DNA of 64,000 nucleotides from Virgibacillus proomii (GCF_018916875.1 NZ_JAHLNO010000028.1:186001-250000); one strand, 5' to 3'; positions 1 through 8,885 are shown, counted from the first letter of the stretch. Numbers and translations are program-made. Notes: a model not told the origin generated them from the letters alone.

Positions 1-78
1 ACGATTAACTGTTAATAAATTTATACTTATTCTCATGTGTAACCTAAAAGTCGAGAGTATTGTAATGTGTTTAACTCA

Positions 79-194
79 TTGCAACTTGATACGGAAAAAT
101 GAGCATGATATCCTTTTTAAATTAGCCAAGTCTTCTTATAGTTGGCTTTTTTGCTAATATATCGTGCTCATAGAGACTTTGTGTCAAGTTGCAA
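79..194 (+). other. Nested 116-nt hairpin
   Basis: Three nested inverted repeats are visible: an outer 14-bp arm (79-92 with 181-194), a middle 13-bp arm (99-111 with 159-171) and an inner 6-bp stem (124-129 with 142-147) followed by a run of T. The single imperfection in each of the two long arms is a U-G wobble when read as plus-strand RNA. It lies 176 bases ahead of the EamA transporter. It could be a structured leader, a terminator of an upstream gene or a palindromic mobile element. The rest of 1-370 shows nothing recognisable. Confidence 0.6.
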
Positions 195-370
195 TTCTCG
201 ATTTGCCATTGCACTTCTCTTGTAAAATACAACTCTGTCTGAATTCTAGTATATGATTATTTTACTGAGACATGATAGAATACTCCTTAGTGTATAATTA
301 TGTTCTTAGCAAACAAATTAAGCTTTCGATTAAACTTTGGTTAAGAACACAGCATGGGAGATGACATAAA

Positions 371-1321
371 GTGAATCAGGTTTTAAAAAATAAATGGGTT
401 GTCGTAAGTATAGCTGTTTTCTGCTCCATTTTATGGGGCAGTGCATTTCCTGTGTTAAAAGTGAGCTATGAGGAATTGCAAATGGCTGCAGATGATACGA
501 TTGCTAAAATTGTGTTAGCAGGAATGAGATTTCTGCTAGCTGGAATCATGATCTTAGTCGGTTTACTGATAGTAAATCGAAAGTACTTAATTGTAACAAA
601 ACGACAACTGTTTTTTCTTACTATATTTGGGATCATCCAAACAGGGTTACAATATTTCTTTTTTTATAATGGATTAGCCAATGTTTCCGGTATGCAAGGA
701 GCAATTTTAATATCTAGTGGAACGTTTTTTACCGTTGTACTGGCGCATTTTTTCTATACAAATGACCGCTTGAATTGGAACAAAGCAATTGGTTTAGTAG
801 CAGGGTTTACCGGAATTATGGTGGCTAATTGGGGACAGGAACTGCAGCTCAGCTTCCAGTTAACCGGTGAGGGATACATGATTTTAGCAGGACTAACAGG
901 AGCTATCGGTACCATTATGGCAAAGGAACTAGCGGTTGGTATCCACCCATTTGCTCTCACTGGATGGCAATTAACAATCGGATCCGGATTAATGTTAATC
1001 GTAGGGGTACCTCAGCTGAGTGATCATGCAATGACTTTTACGCCTTTAGGTTGGTGGTTATTTATTTATTCAGCAGTATTATCGGCAGCAGCTTTTGCTT
1101 TGTGGTATTCTATTTTAAAATATAACAAAGCTGGGGAAATCAGCATGTATAAATTCTTAACACCTGTTTCTGGGGCATTGTTGTCAGCAGTCTTTATTTC
1201 CGAGGAAAAACTAACGATCTTTATAATTGGTGCACTCGTTTTGGTAGCAATCGGTATTATCTCTGTGAATTACAAAAAGAAAGAAAAAGGGGCGAACAAA
1301 AAACAAATGCAAACTTATTGA
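371..1321 (+). CDS. EamA/DMT-family transporter
   Basis: Inner-membrane exporter of the drug/metabolite transporter superfamily; substrate unknown. The 316-residue product has about ten hydrophobic segments arranged as two EamA repeats (roughly residues 10-150 and 165-300), with the N-terminal signature around SILWGSAFPVLK and a basic, Lys-rich cytoplasmic tail. The start is GTG at 371, preceded by GGGAGATGA at good spacing. It is a single-gene unit: a hairpin leader-like structure lies upstream and a terminator hairpin downstream. Members of this family export amino acids or other metabolites, but nothing here fixes the substrate. Family assignment is firm, function is not. Confidence 0.9.
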   Translation: MNQVLKNKWVVVSIAVFCSILWGSAFPVLKVSYEELQMAADDTIAKIVLAGMRFLLAGIMILVGLLIVNRKYLIVTKRQLFFLTIFGIIQTGLQYFFFYNGLANVSGMQGAILISSGTFFTVVLAHFFYTNDRLNWNKAIGLVAGFTGIMVANWGQELQLSFQLTGEGYMILAGLTGAIGTIMAKELAVGIHPFALTGWQLTIGSGLMLIVGVPQLSDHAMTFTPLGWWLFIYSAVLSAAAFALWYSILKYNKAGEISMYKFLTPVSGALLSAVFISEEKLTIFIIGALVLVAIGIISVNYKKKEKGANKKQMQTY

Positions 1322-1418
1322 GCAGTGGTTGTATAAATTGTTTTAAAAGGATACATTAAATAAAATTTACAGACAATATTTTATAAAGGCTAAATAGTGT
1401 GCTGTGAAAATTATAATG

Positions 1419-1458
1419 GAGCTTACTGGAAAATAACGATATTCTGGTAAGCTCTTTT
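1419..1458 (+). terminator. Intrinsic terminator after EamA gene
   Basis: Stem GAGCTTAC (1419-1426) pairs with GTAAGCTC (1447-1454), with further pairing inside, followed by TTTTG. It lies about 100 bases after the transporter stop codon. Confidence 0.65.
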
Positions 1459-1561
1459 GTTGAAAAAAGCTTTTAAAAATGGCTGTTTGATCTGTGAAGA
1501 ATACGTAAAGAGAGGTTAAAAAAACGCGAAATAAATGATTTTTGTTTGGTGAAGGAAGTGG

Positions 1562-1891
1562 TTATTGGTCAATAGTTGCTTTTTTTAATCGATAAATATC
1601 TTTTTTATTTGCCCAAACGTCATCACGGAGTACAGAAAAATTCAAGTTTAAATTGTTTAGCTCTTTTTTAATATGACCGAATTCTTTAGCATTGTCCATA
1701 CGCATTCCATCAATTTCTGCTTTTAGATGTTCCTGTCCGGAACGAAGGGCAAATAGAATAGATTGTTGTTCATCGAGTCTTTTTCCGTGCTCATCTAGTT
1801 TCTTGCTGTGGTTATCCAGCTTCAAACTGTGTTCATCCAATTTATGGTTGATTTGTTCAAGTATCGTTAATATTTTTTCTTCCTGTTTCAT
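1562..1891 (-). CDS. Small coiled-coil protein
   Basis: A 109-residue charged, cytoplasmic protein with no membrane segment. Residues about 10-50 contain repeated units of the type KLDEHSxKLDxHxKKLDEH, which look like a heptad coiled coil; a second helical stretch follows to the end. I chose ATG at 1891 because AGGAGG lies 8 bases upstream on the minus strand; the GTG three codons earlier overlaps that ribosome binding site. Such short t-SNARE-like proteins are common in Bacillaceae and have no known role. It is transcribed towards the EamA gene, convergently. No function is assigned. Confidence 0.75.
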   Translation of the reverse strand: MKQEEKILTILEQINHKLDEHSLKLDNHSKKLDEHGKRLDEQQSILFALRSGQEHLKAEIDGMRMDNAKEFGHIKKELNNLNLNFSVLRDDVWANKKDIYRLKKATIDQ

Positions 1892-2320
1892 ATAATTCAC
1901 CTCCTAATATAACAAGAGTATATCATAAATAATAAAAAATAAAATGACTCATTTATAACTTAATACATCAAATATTTCATGTAAAAAGAAACAGCTTTTT
2001 CATAAATCTACATAACTTCCTGGTAATTCTTCATTTGTTATGTGTAAGATAAAACCAGCAAGGGAATAGTAGCTAAAAATTGATTGGTTTTTATTCTAAG
2101 ACTTTTTAGCTTCACCTTGCTATACACTCATAAATATTCAAAACAATCAAGATTCACTATATGAGTAGTGGAAAGAACGATAAAAAGAACCCAGAGGTAG
2201 ATGCGTCCTTGTTACAGGAAGAAGAATAATACAATTACATACTGTATAACAAAACAAGTCGTGTCATTGTAACGAACTTTTTAAACAGCCTCTAATAAGC
2301 AATTTGAAAGGAATTTCAAG
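1892..2320. other. Gap, no gene recognised
   Basis: AT-rich spacer. A 22-codon open frame from ATG 2161 to about 2229 has no clear ribosome binding site. The stretch near 2256-2296 (GTCATTGTAACGAACTTTTT) resembles short tails seen near 5013, 11173 and 57961, so it may be the end of a dispersed repeat. Confidence 0.4.
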
Positions 2321-2660
2321 ATGAATAAACAAAAGAAAACGATTAAAAGAAGATACAATCGTATATCAAGTGGTTTTGATTTAATGGATCATATCAGAAA
2401 GAAGAGTGGTGAAAGGAATTGATTCAACAAGCAGATAGAAGTGTACTAGAAGTTGGTGTGGGTCAGGAACTATACAGAACTATTTAAAGTACTATTCCAA
2501 AGAAGTTCAAGTGATGGGGATAGATTTTAGCCCCAACATGCTTAAAAGAGCAGGGGAAAAAGCAAACCGACTTCCTGTAGATATTTAACTACTCAAAATA
2601 GATATTCAAAACTTGGAAGTTGCCGACAATACATTTGGTGCGGTGATCTGTCCCCCATAG
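2321..2660 (+). pseudogene. Broken class I SAM methyltransferase
   Basis: Starting at ATG 2321 the translation begins MNKQKKTIKRRYNRISSGFD and then, in shifted frames, gives VLEVGVGSG (the SAM-binding motif I), MGIDFSPNMLKRAGEKA (motif II) and NLEVADNTFGAVIC. This is the order expected of a UbiE-like methyltransferase. At least two frameshifts (about 2415 and 2465) and an in-frame TAA near 2587 interrupt it, and the sequence stops resembling a methyltransferase near 2660, so the C-terminal half is gone. It is a decayed remnant just ahead of the galactosamine cluster. Confidence 0.8.
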
Positions 2661-2696
2661 TTCAATAAATTATTCAAAATTAAGTAATGTAATCAC

Positions 2697-2725
2697 TTTA
2701 CATATGAAACTAAATGCTCTATACT
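2697..2725 (+). promoter_or_regulatory. Predicted sigma-A promoter of the GntR gene
   Basis: TTTACA (2697-2702), 17-base spacer, TATACT (2720-2725). The -35 box is part of an inverted repeat TGTAATCACTTTACA (2688-2702), which may bind a further regulator. Transcription would start near 2732, next to the operator at 2735. Confidence 0.6.
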
Positions 2726-2734
2726 AAAGATGAC

Positions 2735-2746
2735 TGGTTATAACCA
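2735..2746. promoter_or_regulatory. Predicted GntR/HutC-type operator
   Basis: TGGTTATAACCA is a perfect 12-bp palindrome just after the predicted start of transcription of the GntR gene. TGGT...ACCA half-sites are typical of the HutC subfamily (NagR/YvoA, DasR). It suggests that the regulator represses its own transcription. Confidence 0.6.
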
Positions 2747-2772
2747 CTTAGTAAGAGAGGTAGGAGGAAAGC

Positions 2773-3489
2773 TTGGATAAAAATAGTAAGGTGCCCTTAT
2801 ATTTACAGTTGATGGAAGAAATCATTCAAAAAATAGAAAATAAAACATATACAGAGCATCAAAAGCTGCCATCTGAACGTGAACTTTGCAGTATGTATAA
2901 TCTTAGTCGAATAACTGTTAGACAGGCGCTTCAAGAGTTAGAAAGAGAAGGTTATATTTATAAATTACATGGTAAAGGTACCTTTGTTGCAGCGGCAACA
3001 TTTGAGCAAAATTTAGTCAAATTATATAGTTTTACAGAGGAAATGAAAAAGTTGGGGAAAACTCCAATGACACAAGTAATATCGTTTGAAGAAATTGCGG
3101 TTGAAAAGCGGTTGGCAGAAAAAATGAAATTAAAACCACTTGATGAAGTATTTCAAGTTGTACGGTTACGATTAGCAGACAACGAACCGCTCATGTATGA
3201 AACATCGTATTTACCAAAGAGAATATTTCCTAAGCTGACTAAATCACAGCTAATGGAAAAACCGATGTACGATGTCTTTTATCAAGATTATCAAATTATT
3301 GTAACAAGAGCTGTTGAGAAGTTTTCAGCAACTCATTTACGTGATGCAGAAGCCGATTATTTAAACGCAACAGTACAGCAGCCGGCAATGCTTATTAAAC
3401 GATTTGCATTTCATCAAGACCAATTAATCGAATATACGGTAAGCGTAGCAAGAGGAGATAAATTTGATTATACAGTTGAATTAACGTAA
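2773..3489 (+). CDS. GntR/HutC regulator of the GalNAc cluster
   Basis: Cytoplasmic transcription regulator, 238 residues. The N-terminal winged helix-turn-helix (about 1-75) carries the GntR signature LPSERELCSMYNLSRITVRQ; the C-terminal UTRA effector domain (about 90-235) binds sugar phosphates in NagR/AgaR2 relatives. The start is TTG at 2773, eight bases after TAGGAGGAAA. It is the first gene of the galactosamine cluster. A perfect TGGT...ACCA palindrome sits at its own promoter and a spaced version before the next gene, so it most likely represses both. The effector would be GalNAc-6-P or galactosamine-6-P by analogy; this is inference. Confidence 0.88.
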   Translation: MDKNSKVPLYLQLMEEIIQKIENKTYTEHQKLPSERELCSMYNLSRITVRQALQELEREGYIYKLHGKGTFVAAATFEQNLVKLYSFTEEMKKLGKTPMTQVISFEEIAVEKRLAEKMKLKPLDEVFQVVRLRLADNEPLMYETSYLPKRIFPKLTKSQLMEKPMYDVFYQDYQIIVTRAVEKFSATHLRDAEADYLNATVQQPAMLIKRFAFHQDQLIEYTVSVARGDKFDYTVELT

Positions 3490-3544
3490 AACCGGCTCTA
3501 TTGGCAGACAAAAAAGCTTAAATAGAGCTTTTCCACAGATTAAC

Positions 3545-3564
3545 TGGTTATGACAACATGACCA
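3545..3564. promoter_or_regulatory. Second, spaced GntR operator
   Basis: TGGTTATG and CATGACCA are inverted half-sites four bases apart, 22 bases before the agaS start. The left half shares ACTGGTTAT with the operator at 2735. It is a weaker prediction than the first site. Confidence 0.45.
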
Positions 3565-3585
3565 CATAATAAAAGGAGGAATATC

Positions 3586-4764
3586 ATGTTTCACTTAACA
3601 GAGAAAGAATTACAAAAAAATATGGCGGGGCATACGGCACAGGAGATTTATCAACAACCTGAAATTTGGCAGGATACAGTCAACGCCGTAGTAGAAAAAC
3701 AAACAGAAATTGAACGTTTTTTAAAAGCTATTTATGATCAGCATAAACAAGTACGAGTCGTAATGACGGGAGCAGGAACATCGGCTTTTGCTGGAGATAT
3801 ACTCACTCCTGAACTGCAAAAGCAGCATCAAGGTAAGATACAATTTGAAGCAATTGCAACTACAGATATCGTATCTAACCCTACTCATTATCTATTTAAA
3901 GAGATACCAACTATTTTAGTATCCTTCGCAAGATCAGGCAATAGTCCAGAAAGTGTGGCAGCAGTAAAACTAGCAAAGGACATTATTGATGATTTTTATC
4001 AAGTAAATATTACCTGTAATCCGAATGGTCAACTAGCTGAAAATACGAAGCATGATGAAAATAGTTTAACGATACTTACACCAGAAAAGGCGCATGATCA
4101 AGCTTTTGCAATGACTAGTAGCTTTACAAGTATGATTTTAGCATGTTATATGATTTTTTCTAAACGCTCTATTTCCCGTAATACAATAGAAGGAATGATA
4201 GCGAATGGTAACCAGCTTGTTAAGCAAGTAGTAGAAGTTGTTGAAGAAGTAATTGCTCATGATATGGAACGAATTGTCTATTTAGGCTCAGGATCGCTTG
4301 GCCAATTGGCTCATGAAGCAGCGTTGAAAATGCTTGAGCTCACGGCAGGAAAGGTGGTAGCAGTTCATGAGTCATCGCTTGGTTTCCGGCATGGTCCTAA
4401 GTCAATTTTAAATGATCAGTCTGTAGTAGTCCTATTTTTATCTCAAGATGCTTATACAAGAAAATACGATCTGGATATGTTAAGAGAGCTAGCTGGTGAG
4501 ACAACTATAATTAAGACGATAGCGCTAACAGAAAGACAAGATGAAGAAGTAAGTAAATTAGCAGACTGGGCCATTTCTGTAAATCCTGAAGAAAAAACGT
4601 TGGGGGATGACTTTTATTTAGCCATGCTTTATATCCTATTTGCTCAAGTCCTTGCGTTGAAAAAGTCGATTCAGTTAGGAATTACACCTGATAATCCAAG
4701 TCCAGACGGATCGGTTAATCGTGTCGTAAAAGGTGTAACGATTTACGACTATGAAGAGAAATAG
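3586..4764 (+). CDS. agaS: AgaS-type SIS sugar isomerase/deaminase
   Basis: Predicted to convert galactosamine-6-phosphate to tagatose-6-phosphate and ammonia in the cytoplasm. The 392-residue length matches AgaS (about 384-390). Two SIS domains are visible: residues about 45-190 with MTGAGTSAFAGD and SFARSGNSPES, and about 215-370 with YLGSGSLGQLAHEAALKMLE and ESSLGFRHGPKS. The start ATG 3586 follows AAAAGGAGG. It lies directly after the GntR regulator and before the PTS genes, and the NagA-type deacetylase and tagatose kinase in the same cluster supply the neighbouring steps. A GlmS-like isomerase is the alternative, but it would have a glutaminase domain, which is absent. Confidence 0.88.
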   Translation: MFHLTEKELQKNMAGHTAQEIYQQPEIWQDTVNAVVEKQTEIERFLKAIYDQHKQVRVVMTGAGTSAFAGDILTPELQKQHQGKIQFEAIATTDIVSNPTHYLFKEIPTILVSFARSGNSPESVAAVKLAKDIIDDFYQVNITCNPNGQLAENTKHDENSLTILTPEKAHDQAFAMTSSFTSMILACYMIFSKRSISRNTIEGMIANGNQLVKQVVEVVEEVIAHDMERIVYLGSGSLGQLAHEAALKMLELTAGKVVAVHESSLGFRHGPKSILNDQSVVVLFLSQDAYTRKYDLDMLRELAGETTIIKTIALTERQDEEVSKLADWAISVNPEEKTLGDDFYLAMLYILFAQVLALKKSIQLGITPDNPSPDGSVNRVVKGVTIYDYEEK

Positions 4765-5113
4765 TAGCTTTTAAATGTAAGTTCAAAAAGAAAATGAAAA
4801 GGACTAGGTCGGCTAAAATTAGGAACCCTTGTTGCAAAGCTGTCACGAGTACGTCACATGTGTTGAAATACGAGACGATGTCATTTTAAGGAGTGACATG
4901 GTGCATTTACTCATGAACATTTGGGACGGCCTCATTGAAAACGCCATCCCAAGCAGGAAAAGAGCTTTCTTTTCAATGGAACAAAGAAACAAGCCAACGA
5001 TGAAATTCGATGTGTCATTTTTGCCGACCTTTTAATCCATCACTTTTAAGGTCTCTATTGGAGCTGTATTGGTAGCGTTTATATAAATTCGAATTATAGA
5101 AAGGATGAATAAA
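4765..5113. other. Gap inside the GalNAc cluster, probable decayed insert
   Basis: About 350 bases split agaS from the PTS genes, unlike the tight spacing elsewhere in the cluster. A 68-codon frame at 4829-5035 lacks a ribosome binding site and gives no recognisable protein. GTGTCATTTTTGCCGACCTT near 5013 resembles short tails at 2266, 11173 and 57961, so this looks like an old repeat insertion. A promoter for the PTS genes could lie near 5065-5095. Confidence 0.45.
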
Positions 5114-5593
5114 ATGACAACACCAAATATTTTATTAACAAGGATTGATAATCGATTAATTCATGGACAAGTAGGGGTAACATGGGTAAATCATTTAGGG
5201 GCTAATTTAGTATTAGTTGCAAATGATAAGGCAGCACAAGATAAAGTACAACAAAGTTTAATGGATATGGTCCTTCCAGATGTTATTCAAGCGAGATACT
5301 TTTCGTTACAAAAAACAATTGACGTCATTCATAAAGCATCACCAAGACAAAAAATATTCCTTGTCGTAAAAGATGTACATGATGCCCTTACATTAAAGGA
5401 AGGAGGAGTGCCGATAGATCATATTAACGTAGGAAATATGCATTATGAAGAAGGAAAAAAACAGATCTCTGCAACAGTTTCTGTAGATGAAAAGGATATT
5501 AAAGCCTTTAAACGCCTTGATGAATTAGGTGTAACGCTTGATATAAGAGGAGTTCCAAATGAAAAAGGTCAAAATATAATGGAGCTTATTTAA
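5114..5593 (+). CDS. PTS mannose-family IIB component
   Basis: Phosphocarrier of a mannose/fructose/sorbose-family PTS, 159 residues, cytoplasmic. It accepts phosphate from IIA and passes it to the incoming sugar. The signature TRIDNRLIHGQVG contains the phosphohistidine (His17 from this start). I chose ATG 5114 because AAAGGA stands eight bases before it; the ATG at 5105 overlaps that site. The next gene (IIC) starts 21 bases later with its own AAGGAGGAG. Given the surrounding AgaS, deacetylase and kinase genes this is probably the AgaV/AgaB-type IIB for N-acetylgalactosamine or galactosamine; substrate is inferred from context. Confidence 0.9.
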   Translation: MTTPNILLTRIDNRLIHGQVGVTWVNHLGANLVLVANDKAAQDKVQQSLMDMVLPDVIQARYFSLQKTIDVIHKASPRQKIFLVVKDVHDALTLKEGGVPIDHINVGNMHYEEGKKQISATVSVDEKDIKAFKRLDELGVTLDIRGVPNEKGQNIMELI

Positions 5594-5614
5594 TTTGTGG
5601 AAGGAGGAGCTTAA

Positions 5615-6379
5615 ATGTTACTAGAAGCCATTTTAATAGCCATCTGGGCAGGAATTATTGGGATAGATTTATATGTTGGATTAACGCATGCACATCGTCC
5701 TGTTGTTACTGGGCTTGTTGTTGGTTTAATTTTAGGTGATGTTACTACTGGATTAATAGTTGGAGGTACGTTGGAATTAATATGGATGGGAATGGTTCCG
5801 CTAGCAGGAGCCCAACCTCCAAATGTGGTTATTGGCGGTGTGATTGGTACGGCATTTGGTGTTATAGCTGGTCAAGATCCTAAGGTTGCGGTTGGGGTAG
5901 CCATACCTTTTGCAGTAGCTGTTCAAGGTTTAATTACACTATTTTTTACCATCTTTGCACCAGTAATGCATAAAGCTGATCAATATGCATTGGATGCAAA
6001 TGATAAAGGTATTGAAAGAATAAATTATTTAGGTATAGCCATTCTGTTTATGTTTAATGCTCTCATTGCATTTCTTCCTATTTATTTTGGAGCAGAGCAA
6101 GCAGCAGCCTTTGTTGAAACAGTTCCGCAATGGATTATTGATGGATTGTCGATTGCTGGTGGTATTATGCCTGCTATCGGTTTTGCAATGTTATTACGGA
6201 TCATGATAAAGGTCGAATATATCATGTTTTTCATTGTTGGGTTTATTTTAGCAGCATATTTAGAACTACCAATCTTAGCAATAGCTTTAATTGGTCTAGC
6301 CATAGCGCTATACGATTATAACCAAAATAAACACAAGCAATCCCCAGCTCTAGAGGAGGAGATAACCGATGGTATCTAA
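5615..6379 (+). CDS. PTS mannose-family IIC permease component
   Basis: Membrane channel subunit of the sugar PTS, 254 residues, EIIC sorbose family. Several hydrophobic segments cover most of the protein, and the family hallmark GGTLELIWMGMVPLAGAQPP is present near residues 50-70. The start ATG 5615 follows GGAAGGAGGAG. It overlaps the IID gene by 11 bases, indicating translational coupling and a IIC-IID membrane complex. By context it transports GalNAc or galactosamine. The Pro/Asn-rich motif after the GAQPP box is intact, so the gene looks functional. Confidence 0.9.
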   Translation: MLLEAILIAIWAGIIGIDLYVGLTHAHRPVVTGLVVGLILGDVTTGLIVGGTLELIWMGMVPLAGAQPPNVVIGGVIGTAFGVIAGQDPKVAVGVAIPFAVAVQGLITLFFTIFAPVMHKADQYALDANDKGIERINYLGIAILFMFNALIAFLPIYFGAEQAAAFVETVPQWIIDGLSIAGGIMPAIGFAMLLRIMIKVEYIMFFIVGFILAAYLELPILAIALIGLAIALYDYNQNKHKQSPALEEEITDGI

Positions 6380-7190
6380 TAGTTATCAATATGAAGATAT
6401 TACTCCTGCACAAGACTTACAGCCAAAACAAATTAGAAAATTAGCTTGGAGATCATTGCTGTTACAAGCATCCTTTAATTATGAACGTATGCAAGCAGCT
6501 GGTTGGTTGTATGCTATACTCCCTGGTTTAAAAGCAGTTCATAAGAATAAAAAAGATTTGAGCAAGGCTATGAAGGATCATATGGAGTTCTTTAATACGC
6601 ATCCTTTCTTAGTTACCTTTATCATGGGTGTCATTTTAGCCATGGAGCAAAAAAAGGAAGATAGAGAAGCCATTCGTGGAATAAAAGTAGCTACTATGGG
6701 CCCATTAGGCGGTATTGGCGATGCATTATTTTACTTAACCTTACTACCAATTACTGCAAGTATAGGTGCTTCATTGGCGGTAAATGGTAATATATTTGGG
6801 CCGTTTGTATTTTTGATCCTATTTAATATCATTCATTTTGGTGTACGATTTGGCCTCATGAGTTACGGTTATAAAACAGGTGTTAGGGCTATTAGTAAGT
6901 TGAAAGAAGGCACTAAACACGTTTCACGCGCTGCTTCGATTGTAGGCTTAACAGTAGTTGGCGGATTAATTGCAACCTATGTTGCTTTCAAAATTAATTA
7001 TACATGGGTACAGGGAGAAGCAAAATTAAATGTGCAAACAGATATTTTGGATCAAATCATGCCGGCATTGTTACCTTTGGCATATACACTTTTGGTTTAT
7101 TGGTTATTAAAAAAAGGACGTTCACCATTAGTGTTGATAGGACTTACAGTAGTTGTCGGACTGGTTGGTTCTTATTTCGGAATCATGTAA
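6369..7190 (+). CDS. PTS mannose-family IID component
   Basis: Second membrane subunit of the same PTS, 273 residues. IID hallmarks are visible: WRSLLLQASFNYERMQAAGW near residues 28-47, ATMGPLGGIGDALFY near 110-125, and C-terminal hydrophobic segments ending in GLVGSYFGIM. ATG 6369 lies inside the end of the IIC gene, with GAGGAGATAA in front. The IIA gene follows 47 bases later. IIC and IID form the translocation unit that receives phosphate from IIB; substrate (GalNAc/galactosamine) is inferred from the cluster. Confidence 0.9.
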   Translation: MVSNSYQYEDITPAQDLQPKQIRKLAWRSLLLQASFNYERMQAAGWLYAILPGLKAVHKNKKDLSKAMKDHMEFFNTHPFLVTFIMGVILAMEQKKEDREAIRGIKVATMGPLGGIGDALFYLTLLPITASIGASLAVNGNIFGPFVFLILFNIIHFGVRFGLMSYGYKTGVRAISKLKEGTKHVSRAASIVGLTVVGGLIATYVAFKINYTWVQGEAKLNVQTDILDQIMPALLPLAYTLLVYWLLKKGRSPLVLIGLTVVVGLVGSYFGIM

Positions 7191-7237
7191 ATAAAAAAGC
7201 AAGAAAACAATATTTTAATTTTAAAGGGGAATTCTGA

Positions 7238-7663
7238 ATGATTGGAATAGTAATAACAGGACATGGATCATTTCCAAAGGGAATATTAGAGTCACTCCAT
7301 TTAATTGCAGGAGATGTTGAAAATTTAGTGATGGTTCCCTTTGAAGATGATCCAATTGAATTGGAAACATCTTTACAGCAAGCTATTGAACAAGTGGATT
7401 CAGATAGTGGAGTGGTTTGCTTTGCTGATCTTGCTGGGGGTACACCTTTTAATGTAAGCTCTCGGATCGCAGCATATAAGGATGATCTTCGGGTAATTGG
7501 CGGGACAAATCTACCAATGATACTAAGTTGTTTGTTTAAGAGAAACCAACCTTTAGATGATTTTGTAAAAACTGCTTTAAATGAAGGGAAAGAAAATATA
7601 AAAGCTTTTGAAATTAAAAAGCGTGAACATGTAAATGACGATCCGACCATGGATGGTATTTAA
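7238..7663 (+). CDS. PTS mannose-family IIA component
   Basis: Cytoplasmic phosphocarrier, 141 residues, that takes phosphate from HPr. The first residues MIGIVITGHGSFPKGI carry the phosphohistidine (His9) and the conserved GHG turn; DLAGGTPFN near residue 68 is the second family motif. It is a free-standing IIA domain, as in AgaF, not fused to IIB. The start ATG 7238 follows AAAGGGGAA. It closes the four-gene PTS block and precedes the deacetylase by 51 bases. The open frame on the opposite strand is a shadow. Confidence 0.9.
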   Translation: MIGIVITGHGSFPKGILESLHLIAGDVENLVMVPFEDDPIELETSLQQAIEQVDSDSGVVCFADLAGGTPFNVSSRIAAYKDDLRVIGGTNLPMILSCLFKRNQPLDDFVKTALNEGKENIKAFEIKKREHVNDDPTMDGI

Positions 7664-7714
7664 CAAATTTTAAAATTTAATTTCAATTCTTAATGAATAA
7701 AGGAAGTATATGAA

Positions 7715-8872
7715 ATGAACTATTACATCAAAGCAGATCAGTTTATGTTAGAAGATCGAATGCTAGAAGCAGGTTATCTCGCGATTACAGACGGTCGATT
7801 TGGAGAATGGAGTTCATCATTGCCGGAAGAGGCGGAAGTTGTTGACTGGAGCGGGTATACAATTGCTCCCGGATTGTTCGATACACATATTCACGGAATA
7901 AACGGCTATGATGTGATGGACGGGACGAAAGAAGCAGTCCATCACATCTCTAAAGCGTTATTGTCTTTAGGAGTTACCAGGTTTTTACCAACAACATTAA
8001 CTTCTTCAACTGATGCACTGGAGCAAGCCATATCTGCTACTGTAGAAGCAACAAACGAGGGTCTGTTAGGTGCTTTATCAGAAGGAATTTATCTTGAGGG
8101 CCCTTTTTTTACCGAGCGTTATAAAGGAGCGCAAAATCCAAAGTACTTTCGTGATCCAGATATCGATTTGTTCCAACAATGGCAACAGCTTGCTAATTAT
8201 ACAATTGTAAAAATCGCTCTTGCACCAGAGAGAAAAGCTGCTATCGATTTTATTAAGGAATTGAGTGATTGCAATATTTTAGTAAGTATCGGTCATAGTG
8301 ATGCAAGCTATGACTGTTCCAAACGAGCAATTCAGGCAGGTGCAAGAAATTTTGTTCATTTGTTTAATGGTATGTCTGGATTGCATCATCGGAACCCAGG
8401 TGTTGCTGGTACAGCTTTGATGACAAACGATACATTTGCTGAATTGATTTGTGACAGTCATCATGTTCATCCTGATGTAGCCAATTTTGCTTGGCAGGTG
8501 AAAGGCGAGAAGATTGTATTAATTACAGATTGTATGCGTGCAGGTTTAATGCCGGATGGACATTATTATTTAGGTGAATTTCCTGTTGTGATGCAAGATG
8601 GAACTGCTAGGACAGAAACAGGTTCACTAGCAGGAAGCACCTTGAAACTGATCGATGGAGTTAAACATTTACAAAGCTGGTCACATCGTCCTTTACATGA
8701 AGTTTGGCATTTAGCAAGTTTAAGTCCTGCTAAAAGCCTTGGACGTGGCCATGAGCTTGGAAGTATTCATCCGGGAAAATATGCGGATTATGTAGTGGTT
8801 GATAATGAATTGATGATACATGCTACAGCAGTAAATGGCGAAGTGAAATTTCAAAGGAAAGCAACCGAGTAG
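7715..8872 (+). CDS. N-acetylgalactosamine/glucosamine-6-phosphate deacetylase
   Basis: NagA/AgaA-type amidohydrolase, 385 residues, that removes acetate from the N-acetylhexosamine-6-phosphate delivered by the PTS. The TIM-barrel metal motif FDTHIHGINGYD (His58, His60), the EGPFF motif near residue 128, the metal ligands in SIGHSDAS and FVHLFNGMSGLHHR, and the catalytic Asp region VLITDCMRAG are all present. Start ATG 7715 is preceded by AAAGGAAG. Because AgaS and the tagatose kinase/aldolase flank it, GalNAc-6-P is the likelier substrate (AgaA role); sequence alone does not separate this from NagA. The aldolase follows 13 bases after its stop. Confidence 0.9.
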   Translation: MNYYIKADQFMLEDRMLEAGYLAITDGRFGEWSSSLPEEAEVVDWSGYTIAPGLFDTHIHGINGYDVMDGTKEAVHHISKALLSLGVTRFLPTTLTSSTDALEQAISATVEATNEGLLGALSEGIYLEGPFFTERYKGAQNPKYFRDPDIDLFQQWQQLANYTIVKIALAPERKAAIDFIKELSDCNILVSIGHSDASYDCSKRAIQAGARNFVHLFNGMSGLHHRNPGVAGTALMTNDTFAELICDSHHVHPDVANFAWQVKGEKIVLITDCMRAGLMPDGHYYLGEFPVVMQDGTARTETGSLAGSTLKLIDGVKHLQSWSHRPLHEVWHLASLSPAKSLGRGHELGSIHPGKYADYVVVDNELMIHATAVNGEVKFQRKATE

Positions 8873-8885
8873 AGGAGGAATAAAG

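Noticed and set aside
60-370. T-box or other known riboswitch ahead of the EamA gene
   Set aside because: No T-box sequence or other riboswitch core seen; only nested hairpins.
4829-5035. 68-codon gene between agaS and the PTS genes
   Set aside because: No ribosome binding site, no family resemblance, includes a dispersed-repeat tail.
7183-7650. 155-codon minus-strand gene opposite PTS IIA
   Set aside because: Complete overlap with a well-supported gene; Ser-rich shadow translation.
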